DNA of 64,000 nucleotides from Nostoc sp. ATCC 53789. GTDB lineage: Bacteria; Cyanobacteriota; Cyanobacteriia; Cyanobacteriales; Nostocaceae. Positions 9,024 through 17,667 of this stretch are shown here, piece by piece; the first letter of the stretch is position 1, and every line of letters starts with the position of its first letter. Both the position numbers and the translations under genes were made by a program. The DNA lies in the NCBI RefSeq assembly GCF_009873495.1, contig NZ_CP046703.1, forward strand, positions 7,250,001 to 7,314,000, read 5' to 3'. The notes under the pieces are model-generated. The model saw only the letters and a list, made by a program, of their open reading frames with translations, was not told where the DNA came from and did not search any database.

Positions 9024-9458
9024 ATGCCAAGTTTGACCTTAATCTGGCTTCTGGCGGGAGCAGTTTTGTGTCTCATGGAACTGTTCTTACCATCGGCGTT
9101 TGTCGCCTTCATGATGGGAATTAGCGCTTTTGTGGTGGCGCTGCTGTCTGGAGTGGGTTTGGGAAATGTATGGTTGCAAGTTGTAGTTTGGCTATTACTT
9201 TCCACATTCCTAATCGTGCTTTCTCGTCGGTTTTTGCAACCACGACGACGCAAATCAAAAATTCAGGATGCAGTCATAGCCGAAACTTTAACAGAAATTC
9301 CGCCTGGTAAAACAGGGCGGGTATTGTATGAGGGAAATTCCTGGCAAGCACGATGTGACTATGACAAATTTACTGTAGCACCCCATCAAAGAGTTTATGT
9401 GGTTAGGAGAGAGGGTACTACTTTGATTGTGATACCAGAAAATTTGTTGAATTCTTAG
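9024..9458 (+). CDS. NfeD-family membrane protein
   Basis: The 144-residue protein has three hydrophobic helices in its first ~75 residues (LTLIWLLAGAVLCLMEL, then MMGISAFVVALLSGVGLG, then VWLLLSTFLIVLSRR). They are followed by a soluble OB-fold-like domain with GKTGRVLYEGNSWQARC, typical of short NfeD proteins. It lies 99 bases upstream of an SPFH gene on the same strand. The NfeD-stomatin pairing is well established and suggests a shared role in organising membrane microdomains. Confidence 0.88.
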   Translation: MPSLTLIWLLAGAVLCLMELFLPSAFVAFMMGISAFVVALLSGVGLGNVWLQVVVWLLLSTFLIVLSRRFLQPRRRKSKIQDAVIAETLTEIPPGKTGRVLYEGNSWQARCDYDKFTVAPHQRVYVVRREGTTLIVIPENLLNS

Positions 9459-9557
9459 TTATTGGGAATGGGGAATTGGTTATTTTCTTTATTTCCCCAT
9501 CTCGTCCATTTCCTACTCTCTTTAACATTTAATACTTAAAAAATCAGGAGATTCACA

Positions 9558-10565
9558 ATGGAACAGTTTTTTTTGCTCGTACTTTTAGCCCTTGGTGGTT
9601 CTGCCGTCGCGGGATCTGTGAAAGTCGTCAATCAGGGCAATGAAGCTTTGGTGGAAAGATTGGGTAGTTATAACAAAAAACTGGAACCAGGACTAAACGT
9701 GATCTTTCCTTTCATAGATAAAATTGTCTACAAAGAAACTATCCGCGAAAAAGTCTTAGATATTCCTCCACAACAGTGTATCACCCGCGACAATGTTGGC
9801 ATTGAGGTAGATGCAGTGTTTTACTGGCGCATCGTGGATATGGAAAAAGCCTGGTACAAGGTAGAAAATCTCCAGGCTGCAATGATAAATATGGTGCTAA
9901 CTCAAATTCGCGCTGAAATGGGGCAACTGGAGTTGGATCAAACTTTTACTGCTCGTTCTCACATTAGTGAACTTTTGCTACGGGATTTGGACGTTGCTAC
10001 CGATCCTTGGGGTGTGAAAGTGACACGGGTAGAACTGCGAGATATTATTCCATCTCAGGCAGTGCGAGAATCGATGGAATTGCAAATGTCGGCAGAACGA
10101 CGCAAACGGGCAGCAATTTTAACTTCTGAGGGTGAACGCGAAGCTGCTGTCAATAGCGCCAGAGGTAAAGCTGACGCGCAACTTCTGGATGCGGAAGCTC
10201 GTCAAAAATCGACAATTCTGCAAGCGGAAGCTGAACAAAAGGCGATCATTTTGAAGGCTCAAGCGGAACGTCAGCAGCAAGTTTTGAAAGCGCAGGCGAT
10301 CGCAGAATCAGCAGACATTATTGCCCAAAAACTCCAGACTAATCCCAATGCCAATAAAGCAGTGGAAGTTCTGTTTGCTTTGGGCTATCTGGATATGGGC
10401 GCGACAATTGGTAAAAGTGATAGCAGCAAGGTCTTGTTTATAGATCCACGTACTATCCCTGCTGCTTTTGAAGGTATGCGTTCCGTTATCTCAAATGGTC
10501 AGGTTGACTCTAACGAGTTATTTTCTAAGCAAATACCAGGATTAGAAAATAACCGCCCTAGTTAA
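9558..10565 (+). CDS. SPFH/Band 7 (stomatin/paraslipin-like) protein
   Basis: The 335-residue protein has an N-terminal hydrophobic anchor ([16 protein letters not shown]), a Band 7 domain (~22-190) with the paraslipin-type signature [19 protein letters not shown] and [11 protein letters not shown], and a long Ala/Glu/Gln coiled-coil region (~185-255). The C-terminal tail has [16 protein letters not shown]. It forms membrane-bound oligomers. It is preceded by the SD-like AGGAG and follows the NfeD gene, so the two are likely co-transcribed. Confidence 0.92.
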   Translation: MEQFFLLVLLALGGSAVAGSVKVVNQGNEALVERLGSYNKKLEPGLNVIFPFIDKIVYKETIREKVLDIPPQQCITRDNVGIEVDAVFYWRIVDMEKAWYKVENLQAAMINMVLTQIRAEMGQLELDQTFTARSHISELLLRDLDVATDPWGVKVTRVELRDIIPSQAVRESMELQMSAERRKRAAILTSEGEREAAVNSARGKADAQLLDAEARQKSTILQAEAEQKAIILKAQAERQQQVLKAQAIAESADIIAQKLQTNPNANKAVEVLFALGYLDMGATIGKSDSSKVLFIDPRTIPAAFEGMRSVISNGQVDSNELFSKQIPGLENNRPS

Positions 10566-10622
10566 GAATGAAGAGTGGGGAGTGGCATTGGTATTAACTT
10601 AAGTTTAAAACCCTTTTCAAAC

Positions 10623-10651
10623 CTCGTTTCCAGTCTCAGACTGGGAACGAG
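10623..10651. repeat. Perfect-type palindrome CTCGTTTCCAGTCT/AGACTGGGAACGAG
   Basis: A 14-bp stem with one G-T type mismatch and a one-base centre, 58 bases after the SPFH stop. It could serve as a terminator hairpin but has no U run. It has the look of a dispersed cyanobacterial palindrome. Confidence 0.7.
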
Positions 10652-10702
10652 ACAATCACAATTATCTACTGACAACCTTTTTCAGCTATTCTTCCTGATA
10701 AT

Positions 10703-10936
10703 TCACCCATAGAGGTTAACTTCGCTAAAATCGGCATTATCGAGGTCGTTCCTCAAAATAGCACCACTAAGGTCAATAATGAGGATGGAAGCCTCCAGAT
10801 TGATGTTACTGAGGTCAAGACCTCTGAGCAATCCTTCACGGGAGTCCTCAATGATAACTTTCGAGAAATCTCGCTCTCCAGCAGCATATCTACTCAACAA
10901 TTCTTCAACAGTAATTCTTTGTCTTTTGACCTTCAT
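10703..10936 (-). CDS. Small pentapeptide-repeat protein
   Basis: The 77-residue protein has an N-terminal helix-like part (ITVEELLSRYAAGERDFSK) followed by about seven pentapeptide-type units (LLRGLDLSNINLE, LSGAILRN, NADFSEVNL). The A(D/N)LXX pattern predicts a short right-handed beta-helix. Cyanobacteria carry many of these, mostly of unknown role. It is divergent from the Uma2 gene, with only 24 bases between starts, and could share a promoter region with it. Confidence 0.7.
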   Translation of the reverse strand: MKVKRQRITVEELLSRYAAGERDFSKVIIEDSREGLLRGLDLSNINLEASILIIDLSGAILRNDLDNADFSEVNLYG

Positions 10937-10960
10937 TTTTCAAAATCATTACTGTAAATT

Positions 10961-11530
10961 ATGACGTTATCTATTCAGCCAACCACAACACTAAGTGTAG
11001 AAAAGTTCTTAGAACTACCAGAAACAAAACCAGCAAGCGAGTATTTTAACGGGCAAATATATCAAAAACCTATGCCACAAGGAGAACATAGTACCTTACA
11101 AAGCAGTTTAGTCACAGCTATTAATAAGATTGCTAAACCGCAGAAAATTGCTTATGCCTTTCCTGAATTACGCTGTACATTTGGAGGTCGTTCAATAGTA
11201 CCAGATATTGCCGTTTTTGAATGGCAAAGAATTCCATTGCTTCCTAATGGAAGAATTACAAATAAATTTGAAATTCCTCCAGATTGGATAATTGAAATTC
11301 TATCACCGGAACAATCACCCAACCGAGTTATCAGCAAAATTACATTTTCTATTCAAAATGGAGCAAAGCTAGGTTGGTTACTAGATTCTGCTGATGAGTC
11401 AATCATGGTTTTCGAACCCAATAAATTACCAGAATTAAAAGAAAAGCAAGATATTTTACCCGTTTTGAGGGTCTTGGAAAATTGGCAATTAACAGTTGTA
11501 GATGTATTTAATTGGTTGAGTTTTGTTTGA
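10961..11530 (+). CDS. Uma2-family PD-(D/E)XK nuclease-fold protein
   Basis: The 189-residue protein shows the Uma2 arrangement: SEYFNGQIYQKPMPQGEH near the N-terminus, then SIVPDIAVFEW (catalytic Asp) and PPDWIIEILSPEQSP (Glu) with a following Lys (ISKITF). The family expands strongly in cyanobacteria. Its nuclease fold is known but its role is not. A second, longer member lies at 56.7-57.5 kb. Confidence 0.85.
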   Translation: MTLSIQPTTTLSVEKFLELPETKPASEYFNGQIYQKPMPQGEHSTLQSSLVTAINKIAKPQKIAYAFPELRCTFGGRSIVPDIAVFEWQRIPLLPNGRITNKFEIPPDWIIEILSPEQSPNRVISKITFSIQNGAKLGWLLDSADESIMVFEPNKLPELKEKQDILPVLRVLENWQLTVVDVFNWLSFV

Positions 11531-11844
11531 ATAAAGCATTTATTCCAGCAGAATTTGGGAGTTGGAATTCTGAATGGGCTACACCCCGTTGCGCTAACAG
11601 AAGTAAAGTACGTTTTATTCCTGTCATAGAATTGGTATGATTATCCCTGTTTTGTCACTCTAGGCAGAGGAAAAGTAGAAATCAGGGTGAGTTAGGGAAA
11701 TAAAAATTGAACTAGTTAGGTTATAAATAATAGATTGAAGTTTAGAAAAGCCCAAAGACAATTGGGGAATATGAAAAACTGTTAACCAGGGAAATATTAA
11801 GTTAAATAAAGTAAAAGGTTGAATTGTCAAACGGAGATTATTAA

Positions 11845-13009
11845 CCCACATTCCGCAGGTTAGTTAAGAAAGAAGATAATATTTTCGACAAGGAGCGCCA
11901 AAAAACTGAAGAATCCATTGCCTTTCATGGGTTAAGTTGGCAATTTGCTTGATTTGGGAGACGGTAACCAAATGAATTGACATAAAACATTGGAACACCC
12001 AACGTAAGGTGGGAGTAGAAGTTGGTTTACCCAACTGATTATCAATAGTTTTTTTTGCCCGTTCTAAGGCTTGACGTAAAGCTCTTTGACCCAGACTATA
12101 AACAAGCAAGCACAAACCCATAATCATTGCTAATGCGGCAACTCGCTCAGTCGAATTGAGAAAGACACTGGAAGTAAAAAATAAAGGGTCTTTGAGAAAT
12201 CGGAAACCACGCTCAGTAGACTGCTGTGCCTTATATTCACGTAAAACATCTTCATCGCTGAGTTCTTCGGCATCGAGGACATTGGTCGCTAAAATAAATC
12301 TTCCAGCGCGTTTGGTTTCGATGGCGATGGCTATTTCCTTGGGTTCTAGCGTGGCATCGACTTGGTAGTAAAAGGTAGGGGCAGCATCCTTACTGGGTCT
12401 ACCACGTCCAGTATGTTTTTTTACTTCCTTAACCTGGATATTAGCCAGTTGGTGTAAGGGCAACTTAGAACTGAGCCGTTGTGCCGCAATCAGAGCATCT
12501 TTTGAGCAAGCAAATTCTTGGTTTGACAACTGCCGAAGTTCGGATTGGGCAACTGGTAACTTTTTAATTAAACGTTTTTCCAACTGCTTGAGGTCAGCTT
12601 CTTTTCTGGCTTGACTTTCGTTAGTCCCGCCTCATATAATTTGTCCAATACTCGACCCAAACGGTCATCGTTTAAGTGTTCTGGACGTATTCCTTCTCCT
12701 AAAAGATGCTCGGTAGCTTTGCCTACGAAAAACTTTTCAAACAAATATAACGGCGCACTCACGAATCCTAATCCGTTTAAAATCATTGCTTTTACAACTT
12801 GACCTGCACTGATGATTTCTTGAGAGTGAGTTCCCAGCAGTCGGTTAATTTGTTCTACTAAATTCATCTCATCACAGATGCCTGCGACTATGCCGCAGTG
12901 GTCAATATCCTGTACCCTGATATTTAATGATGCTGTCATGCTTCTAAAATGCAGCATTTAGGTCATTTTCAAAAATACAGCATTTACGAGCGCACCTGCG
13001 GAATCTGGG
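11845..13009 (-). mobile_element. IS1634-like element, internally deleted, nested in the IS701-like element
   Basis: Ends CCCACATTCCGCAGGTT (11845) and, inverted, CCCAGATTCCGCAGGTG (ending 13009) form the terminal repeats. TATTAA is duplicated directly outside (11839-11844 and 13010-13015). At 1165 bp it is much shorter than a full IS1634-family element, because the middle of its transposase gene is missing. It is probably non-autonomous but mobilisable if a full copy exists elsewhere. Confidence 0.88.
11864..12957 (-). pseudogene. IS1634-family transposase remnant (central deletion and frame change)
   Basis: The N-terminal frame (12957-12568) starts with LNIRVQDIDHCGIVAGICDE and keeps GRVLDKLYEAGLTK. 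The C-terminal frame begins within ADLKQLEKRL and runs to 11864 with the late-domain segments RAGRFILATNVLD and STERGFRFLKDPLFF. Full-length relatives have roughly 180 more residues between these points, including catalytic Asp residues. The joint at about 12610 changes frame, so two overlapping ORFs remain. This is a deletion derivative, not a programmed frameshift, because the catalytic centre is absent. Confidence 0.85.
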
Positions 13010-14204
13010 TATTAAGAATATTCTTCCAACCTTTACCATCATCCCACCAGGGGTGTGAAGCTAATTTTGATGGAGATTTGGGTAGAGAAGACTGCATTTC
13101 TTCAGAGTGTAGACTCACCATTAAGTAGCTACTACAAACAATCTCCCACCAGCGTTCAATATCCGCATAATGAGTCAGCCGATAATCTGCCCAACCTAAT
13201 TCATTTTTACTTTGCTTCAAGCCATATTCAACCCAAGTTCTTAAACCATAAAAGTTTCCTACATCTCGCTTGTTAAGGTCTGGGTATTTACTCATCACAT
13301 ACCAAGTAGTATTACCAGGTAATTTCTCAATGTCAGTAGTAATCTGCCAATATCTTTTTTCTTGTCGCTTGCCGTGAATTATTTCTCTGATATAACGATT
13401 TTCACTACTCAGGTCAGAAAATACACGCTTGAATCTCTGCCACTCTAAATATTGAGTATGCTGTCTCGGAAGTAAATCTACAGAATGGTTTGAGCGAATC
13501 GCTACTATATAGTTTAGATTCATTTCATCTAACAAAGATATGAAATTCGTCCCACTTTCCCCATATAAACTATCTGCCAGTACCAAATTGAATTTAAAGC
13601 CCATTAATTTTAGCTTCCGCATCAGGATTGCTGCTATTTGTGGCTTAGTTAAATACTTATCTTCTGGCTTTAATCTTTCACGAGGCTTATATACTTCAAA
13701 CAGTAGTGGAAAAGTCATCCCGCAGAACACGCCATACGCTGTCACTGCTACAATTCCATTCTCTACTTTTCCCAAGTTTCCTATATACTGCCGTTTCACA
13801 TAATCTGTCTTATTCCCTTTCTTTTTATCTCCTGTTTCATCAATAATCAGAATGATTGGTCTACCTTTTAGTACTTGTAAAATTAGCTCTAATCGCAAAG
13901 CTCTTAACTTCTCTATATCCCACGGTGATGTAGTTAAAAAATGATGCAAACCTTGTTGGTTATCCAATCCTACAATTTTTGCTATTTCTGGTAAGGTTTT
14001 CCTTTTTAGTTCAGAAATAAACCCTACATGAAGGTACTTAAAAGCCTCGAAGCTCCTAACATCTGGAAACAGGCTTTTATACCACTGGCAATATTCGTCC
14101 ACAAATTTTACTGTTGGTGCGGCTGGACGGGGCTGTACCATACTCTGTGTCTTGGTTCTAGCATTTGTACCTTATTATACTACTGCCAGAGTGACAAAAC
14201 AGGG

Positions 14205-14609
14205 TTATTGACCAGTCCCAGTAGCTTGATTTACTTGGCATTGGCTGCATAATCCAAAAAACTCTAGGGTGTGGTAAAAAACTTTAAACTTATGGCTAGA
14301 TTCTAACTGCTCTTCTAAATCATGCACGGGGCATTGATGAATCGGAATTGAGACACCGCATTGCAAGCAGGTAAGGTGATGTTTGTCTTGCTGGGCTAGG
14401 CTATAGAGGGCTTCACCATTAGCCAAATTCCGTACTTGTACTATGCCTTCGAGTTTTAAGGCTTCTAAAGAACGGTAAACTGTTGCTAAACCCATACTCT
14501 GATTTGTATTACGTAATTCTACGTAAATATCCTGGGCAGAAATGCCTTTTTTGATGGTTTTCAGCAGGTTGAAAATACGCTCTTGACTGCGGGTGCGTAT
14601 AGCTCTCAT
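14205..14609 (-). CDS. zur: FUR-family metalloregulator, probable Zur (FurB)
   Basis: The 134-residue protein has an N-terminal winged helix (ISAQDIYVELR, GLATVYRSLEALKLEG) and a C-terminal metal-binding part: HHLTCLQCG and CSQC, the structural zinc site, plus His-rich positions (HQCPVHD, HKFKVFYHT). Sequence style matches the cyanobacterial FurB/Zur type, which represses zinc-uptake genes. I chose the ATG at 14609 over the TTG two codons upstream. Its TAA stop lies in the 4-bp target duplication of the IS701-like element, so the coding sequence is intact but its native 3' region has been displaced. It is divergent from purS. A TAATTGATCAATTA palindrome lies in the shared upstream region. Confidence 0.82.
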   Translation of the reverse strand: MRAIRTRSQERIFNLLKTIKKGISAQDIYVELRNTNQSMGLATVYRSLEALKLEGIVQVRNLANGEALYSLAQQDKHHLTCLQCGVSIPIHQCPVHDLEEQLESSHKFKVFYHTLEFFGLCSQCQVNQATGTGQ

Positions 14610-14753
14610 AGACAATTATTTAAATATGCCACTTGTAGTTGAAGCTGTTAGATGGGCTAATTGATCAATTAACTTTAACGGCTTCGTAATCTTATTTTCA
14701 CTCAGTTGGAACAGAAAGTTATAGTATAGCGATCGCAGCATTCAGCAAAAGCC

Positions 14754-15032
14754 GTGCAAACCAAGTATCTAGCCAAAATTTTTGTGACGCTTCGTCCTTC
14801 AGTCTTAGACCCTGCTGGTGTGGCTGTACAATCCGGTCTTCAGCAACTGGGATACGATAACGTTGACCAGGTGCGGATTGGCAAGTACATTGAACTCACC
14901 ATCACCTCGACTGAGGAAAAGAAAGCTCGTCAAGACCTCGATCGCATTTGTGACCAAATGCTAGCAAATCCCGTAATTGAAAATTACCGCTTTGAGTTAA
15001 TTGAGGTCGAAACCCAAACGGGGGTCTTTTAG
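14754..15032 (+). CDS. purS: Phosphoribosylformylglycinamidine synthase subunit PurS
   Basis: The 92-residue protein, with a GTG start, has the PurS pattern: KIFVTLRPSVLDPAGVAVQ, then LQQLGYDNVDQVRIGKYIEL and a C-terminal NPVIENYRFELIE. PurS bridges PurQ and PurL in the ATP- and glutamine-dependent fourth step of purine synthesis. Length is typical. It is followed by purQ 126 bases on, separated by a C-rich tandem stretch. The HIP1 octamer lies just upstream. Confidence 0.93.
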   Translation: MQTKYLAKIFVTLRPSVLDPAGVAVQSGLQQLGYDNVDQVRIGKYIELTITSTEEKKARQDLDRICDQMLANPVIENYRFELIEVETQTGVF

Positions 15033-15158
15033 GGCATTGGGCAAGAGGACAAGGGGAAAAACTTGTTTCAAGTTCTCACCTCTTGTCCCCTTGTCCCCTT
15101 GTCTCCCCTGCCCCCTGCCTCCCCTCACTCCCCATTCCCCATTCCCCATTCCCCAATC

Positions 15159-15833
15159 ATGAAATTTGGTGTTGTTGTTTTTCCAGGTTCTAATTGCGAT
15201 CGCGATGTTGCTTATGTAACCAGAGATTTGCTTTTACAACCAACTCGCATGGTTTGGCATCAAGAAACAGACATTGCTGATTTGGATGTCGTCATCATCC
15301 CTGGTGGCTTTAGTTACGGAGATTATCTGCGCTGCGGTGCGATCGCACGTTTTTCACCCGTGATGCAACAGGTTGTTGAACACTCTCAAAAGGGTAAATT
15401 TGTCATTGGTATTTGTAATGGTTTTCAGGTATTAACTGAAGCTCGACTTTTGCCAGGGATGTTAACCAGAAATCGAGATTTGCATTTTATTTGCGATCGC
15501 GTCCCCTTGAAAGTTGAGCGTACCAATCTCTTATGGACGCAAGCCTATACCAATAGTGAAGTTATCACTTTGCCTATTGCCCACGGAGAGGGACGATTCT
15601 ACGCGGATGAAGCGACTCTGGCAGAAATTGAAGATAACGGGCAAGTCGTGTTTCGTTATGAAGGCGAGAATCCCAACGGTTCACTGAACAACATTGCCGG
15701 GATTTGCAATCGTCAGGGCAATGTGTTGGGGATGATGCCGCACCCAGAAAGGGCATCTGACGCAATGCTGGGCAATAGTGATGGCTTAAGGCTCTTTCAG
15801 GGCTTGTTAGAGAAGGTAGCCGCATTAGCGTAG
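15159..15833 (+). CDS. purQ: Phosphoribosylformylglycinamidine synthase subunit PurQ (glutaminase)
   Basis: The 224-residue class I glutamine amidotransferase begins MKFGVVVFPGSNCDRD. The longer in-frame ORF upstream is a low-complexity Pro/Ser stretch translated from CCCCATT repeats, so I start at 15159. It contains GGFSYGDYLRCGAIA, the nucleophilic Cys in GICNGFQVLTE, and the His/Glu pair in MMPHPERAS. It supplies ammonia to PurL in purine synthesis. It forms an operon-like pair with purS; purL is not in the window. Confidence 0.95.
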   Translation: MKFGVVVFPGSNCDRDVAYVTRDLLLQPTRMVWHQETDIADLDVVIIPGGFSYGDYLRCGAIARFSPVMQQVVEHSQKGKFVIGICNGFQVLTEARLLPGMLTRNRDLHFICDRVPLKVERTNLLWTQAYTNSEVITLPIAHGEGRFYADEATLAEIEDNGQVVFRYEGENPNGSLNNIAGICNRQGNVLGMMPHPERASDAMLGNSDGLRLFQGLLEKVAALA

Positions 15834-15991
15834 AGCAAATATGGGGCGACTAGATTAGATATTTGGCGATCGCTATCTGTAGAATAATCTTCAGAAGGCG
15901 ATCGCTACATCACATCATGTCCGCGTAGAGAGCGTCATTACGAATTACGTTAGCGTAGCGGGGCGAAGCCCATTACGAATTACGAATTATT
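15834..15991. repeat. HIP1-rich and ATTACGAATTACG repeat stretch
   Basis: The spacer holds two or more GCGATCGC octamers, three partial copies of ATTACGAATTACG, and a GTAGCGGGGCGAAGCCC hairpin-like unit. No ORF is credible. Confidence 0.6.
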
Positions 15992-17575
15992 TCAACGTAC
16001 CTCTTTAAGACTATCAATTTGCTTGGTAAACAACTCAGTGAATAAACTAAGCACAGTCCGTTCTTCGCGTACTTTTATGTTGGCACTGATTGACATACCT
16101 GATTGCAATGTGACGTTTTTACCCTTAATTACTAAAGATTGTTTATCCAATGAAATTTTTGCCGGAAATCTATAAAACTGATGTGTTTGGTCTGGCGGTA
16201 ATGCGTCTGATCCTATCCCCAGCACTTCCCCTTTGATATCGCCAAATTCGCTGTAAGGAAAAGAATCAATCCTAACATCTACCTTCATACCTTTTCGCAC
16301 AAAACCGATATCTTTGTTAGTGATGAAAACTTCAGCTATATAGTTTTCCTTTGGGACAATTTGCAGCATTTTTGTCGTCGGGTTCGCTACAAATCCAGGG
16401 TTTTTTGCTTGTAAATCGAAAACTGTTCCACTTACAGGCGCACGAAGTTCTTGATATTTAACGTTTAACTGTGTTTGAGAGATTTTACTATTGACATCTG
16501 CTAAACGCTGTTCATTATCTAGGATAACTTTCATAAATTGGCTATCGATTGCTGCAATACGCTGTTTGTTATCAGCTATCTTATCCAAAACGTTTTTATC
16601 AGAAACAGCCACCGTATTGCTTAATTCTTGTTGTCCCTTTTCTATATCAAACTGGAGGCGCTTTTCTTCCTCACCTAGTTGTGCTACTTCCGCCGTGCGG
16701 TTTTGTACTTCTTGTTGCTGATTGAGATACTGAAGTTGAGAAATACCACCTTCTTCTGATAATATTTTCAGTTTATCTAAAATACCCTGTTGAATGGCTA
16801 AACTCGCTTTACTATCTTCCAGCTTAAACTTATTCTGAGCTAGTTGTTTTTTGATTTTCTCTACTTCCAACTGTGCCGCAGCAGAACGAGAATCTAATTC
16901 TTTTTTGGCAACTCGTAGACGTTGTTGCTCATCAATTCCTAAAGTAGAATCTCGGCCAGAATTTCTTAATTGAGTTCGTAATAAGTCATTTTCTTCTACT
17001 AAAGCTACCCGACTTTTCAGCAGAAAAGCAGTTTCTTGTGGCAAATTACCGCGCAAATACAAAATTTCAGATCCCGCCGCAGTACTTGCCCCCATTAATC
17101 GCCGATAAATTTGATTTTCTTTAATTAATGCAATACGGATTTTATTCAAAGAATTTAATTCGGCAACAGTGGCTATGGAATCAAAAGTCAGCAACAAATC
17201 CCCTGACTTTACCTCTTGTCCATCTTTCACATTAACTGTTTTCACAACTCCACTAACAGGAGCCTGAACTTCTTTGATTGTTCCTTGCGGCTTTAATTGC
17301 CCTGTTGCTGGCACTACTTGCTCAATTTTCGCAAAATAAGCCCAAGCAATTCCAAAGCAGGCTAACCCCATGAGAGTAACCATAATTGCCCGCGACCAAA
17401 CTGGAGATTGACGCAAGACAATTGCTTGCTCAAATTCCTCACTACTGGAGTTAATTAAAGACTCTTGAGCAGCTTTCTGTTGTTTTGTAAGTACCGGTGA
17501 ATCTTGCTTGACTCCATTTTTCTGATTCCCGTTTTTCTGATTGCCGTTGTGGTGATTCCCATTAAGTTGAGTCAT
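15992..17575 (-). CDS. HlyD-family type I secretion adaptor
   Basis: The 527-residue protein has an Asn/Gly-rich start (GNHHNGNQKNGNQKNG), one membrane helix at ~63-85 (AIMVTLMGLACFGIAWAYF), and a split lipoyl domain (GTIKEVQAPVSGVVKTVNVK near 105 and ELRAPVSGTVFDLQAKNPG near 375). Between the two halves is a ~250-residue coiled coil. A C-terminal barrel (GKNVTLQSGMSISANIKV) closes the protein. This is the bacteriocin/RTX exporter adaptor layout. It lies 92 bases downstream of the ABC transporter gene on the same strand, so together they are the inner-membrane part of a type I secretion system. No TolC gene is nearby. Confidence 0.9.
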   Translation of the reverse strand: MTQLNGNHHNGNQKNGNQKNGVKQDSPVLTKQQKAAQESLINSSSEEFEQAIVLRQSPVWSRAIMVTLMGLACFGIAWAYFAKIEQVVPATGQLKPQGTIKEVQAPVSGVVKTVNVKDGQEVKSGDLLLTFDSIATVAELNSLNKIRIALIKENQIYRRLMGASTAAGSEILYLRGNLPQETAFLLKSRVALVEENDLLRTQLRNSGRDSTLGIDEQQRLRVAKKELDSRSAAAQLEVEKIKKQLAQNKFKLEDSKASLAIQQGILDKLKILSEEGGISQLQYLNQQQEVQNRTAEVAQLGEEEKRLQFDIEKGQQELSNTVAVSDKNVLDKIADNKQRIAAIDSQFMKVILDNEQRLADVNSKISQTQLNVKYQELRAPVSGTVFDLQAKNPGFVANPTTKMLQIVPKENYIAEVFITNKDIGFVRKGMKVDVRIDSFPYSEFGDIKGEVLGIGSDALPPDQTHQFYRFPAKISLDKQSLVIKGKNVTLQSGMSISANIKVREERTVLSLFTELFTKQIDSLKEVR

Positions 17576-17667
17576 AACGATTTTGGGTTTTAGATTTTAG
17601 ATTTTGGATTTGTTTTTGGGTGGACACTGTTCAAATTATGTAATGCTATGCCGCCAAGAATAAGTAA

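Larger units (their letters stand above)
11660..14141 (-). pseudogene. IS701-like transposase, split by the inner IS
   Basis: The N-terminal 366 or so residues are read from 14141 down to the junction near 13016. They include IILIIDETGDKKKG (first catalytic Asp region), LVLADSLYG (second Asp) and YGLRTWVEYGLKQSKNELGW (Glu). The C-terminal piece (LRLTIQPFTLFNLIFPWL and beyond) is at 11660-11840. Deleting 11845-13009 plus one TATTAA copy restores WKNILNNLRLTIQPF in one frame. The apparent C-terminus TQIPQVRS is inner-IS sequence. The enzyme is therefore disrupted, although the catalytic residues lie in the larger part. Confidence 0.9.
11645..14204 (-). mobile_element. IS701-like element, interrupted by a second IS
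   Basis: Terminal inverted repeats CCCTGTTTTGTCACTCT(A)GGCAG are at 11645-11667 and, inverted, at 14183-14204. TTAT flanks both ends (11641-11644 and 14205-14208), matching a 4-bp target duplication. Removing the inner element and one copy of its 6-bp duplication leaves about 1.39 kb, close to IS701 length. The right-hand TTAT contains the stop codon of the zur-like gene, so insertion happened on the stop codon without changing the protein. Confidence 0.9.

Noticed and set aside
14658-14673. TAATTGATCAATTA palindrome as a Zur operator
   Set aside because: It is palindromic and well placed but does not clearly match the Zur consensus known from Anabaena.
15063-15158. N-terminal extension of PurQ
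   Set aside because: It is translated from C-rich tandem repeats and is absent from the family. ATG 15159 begins the conserved protein.
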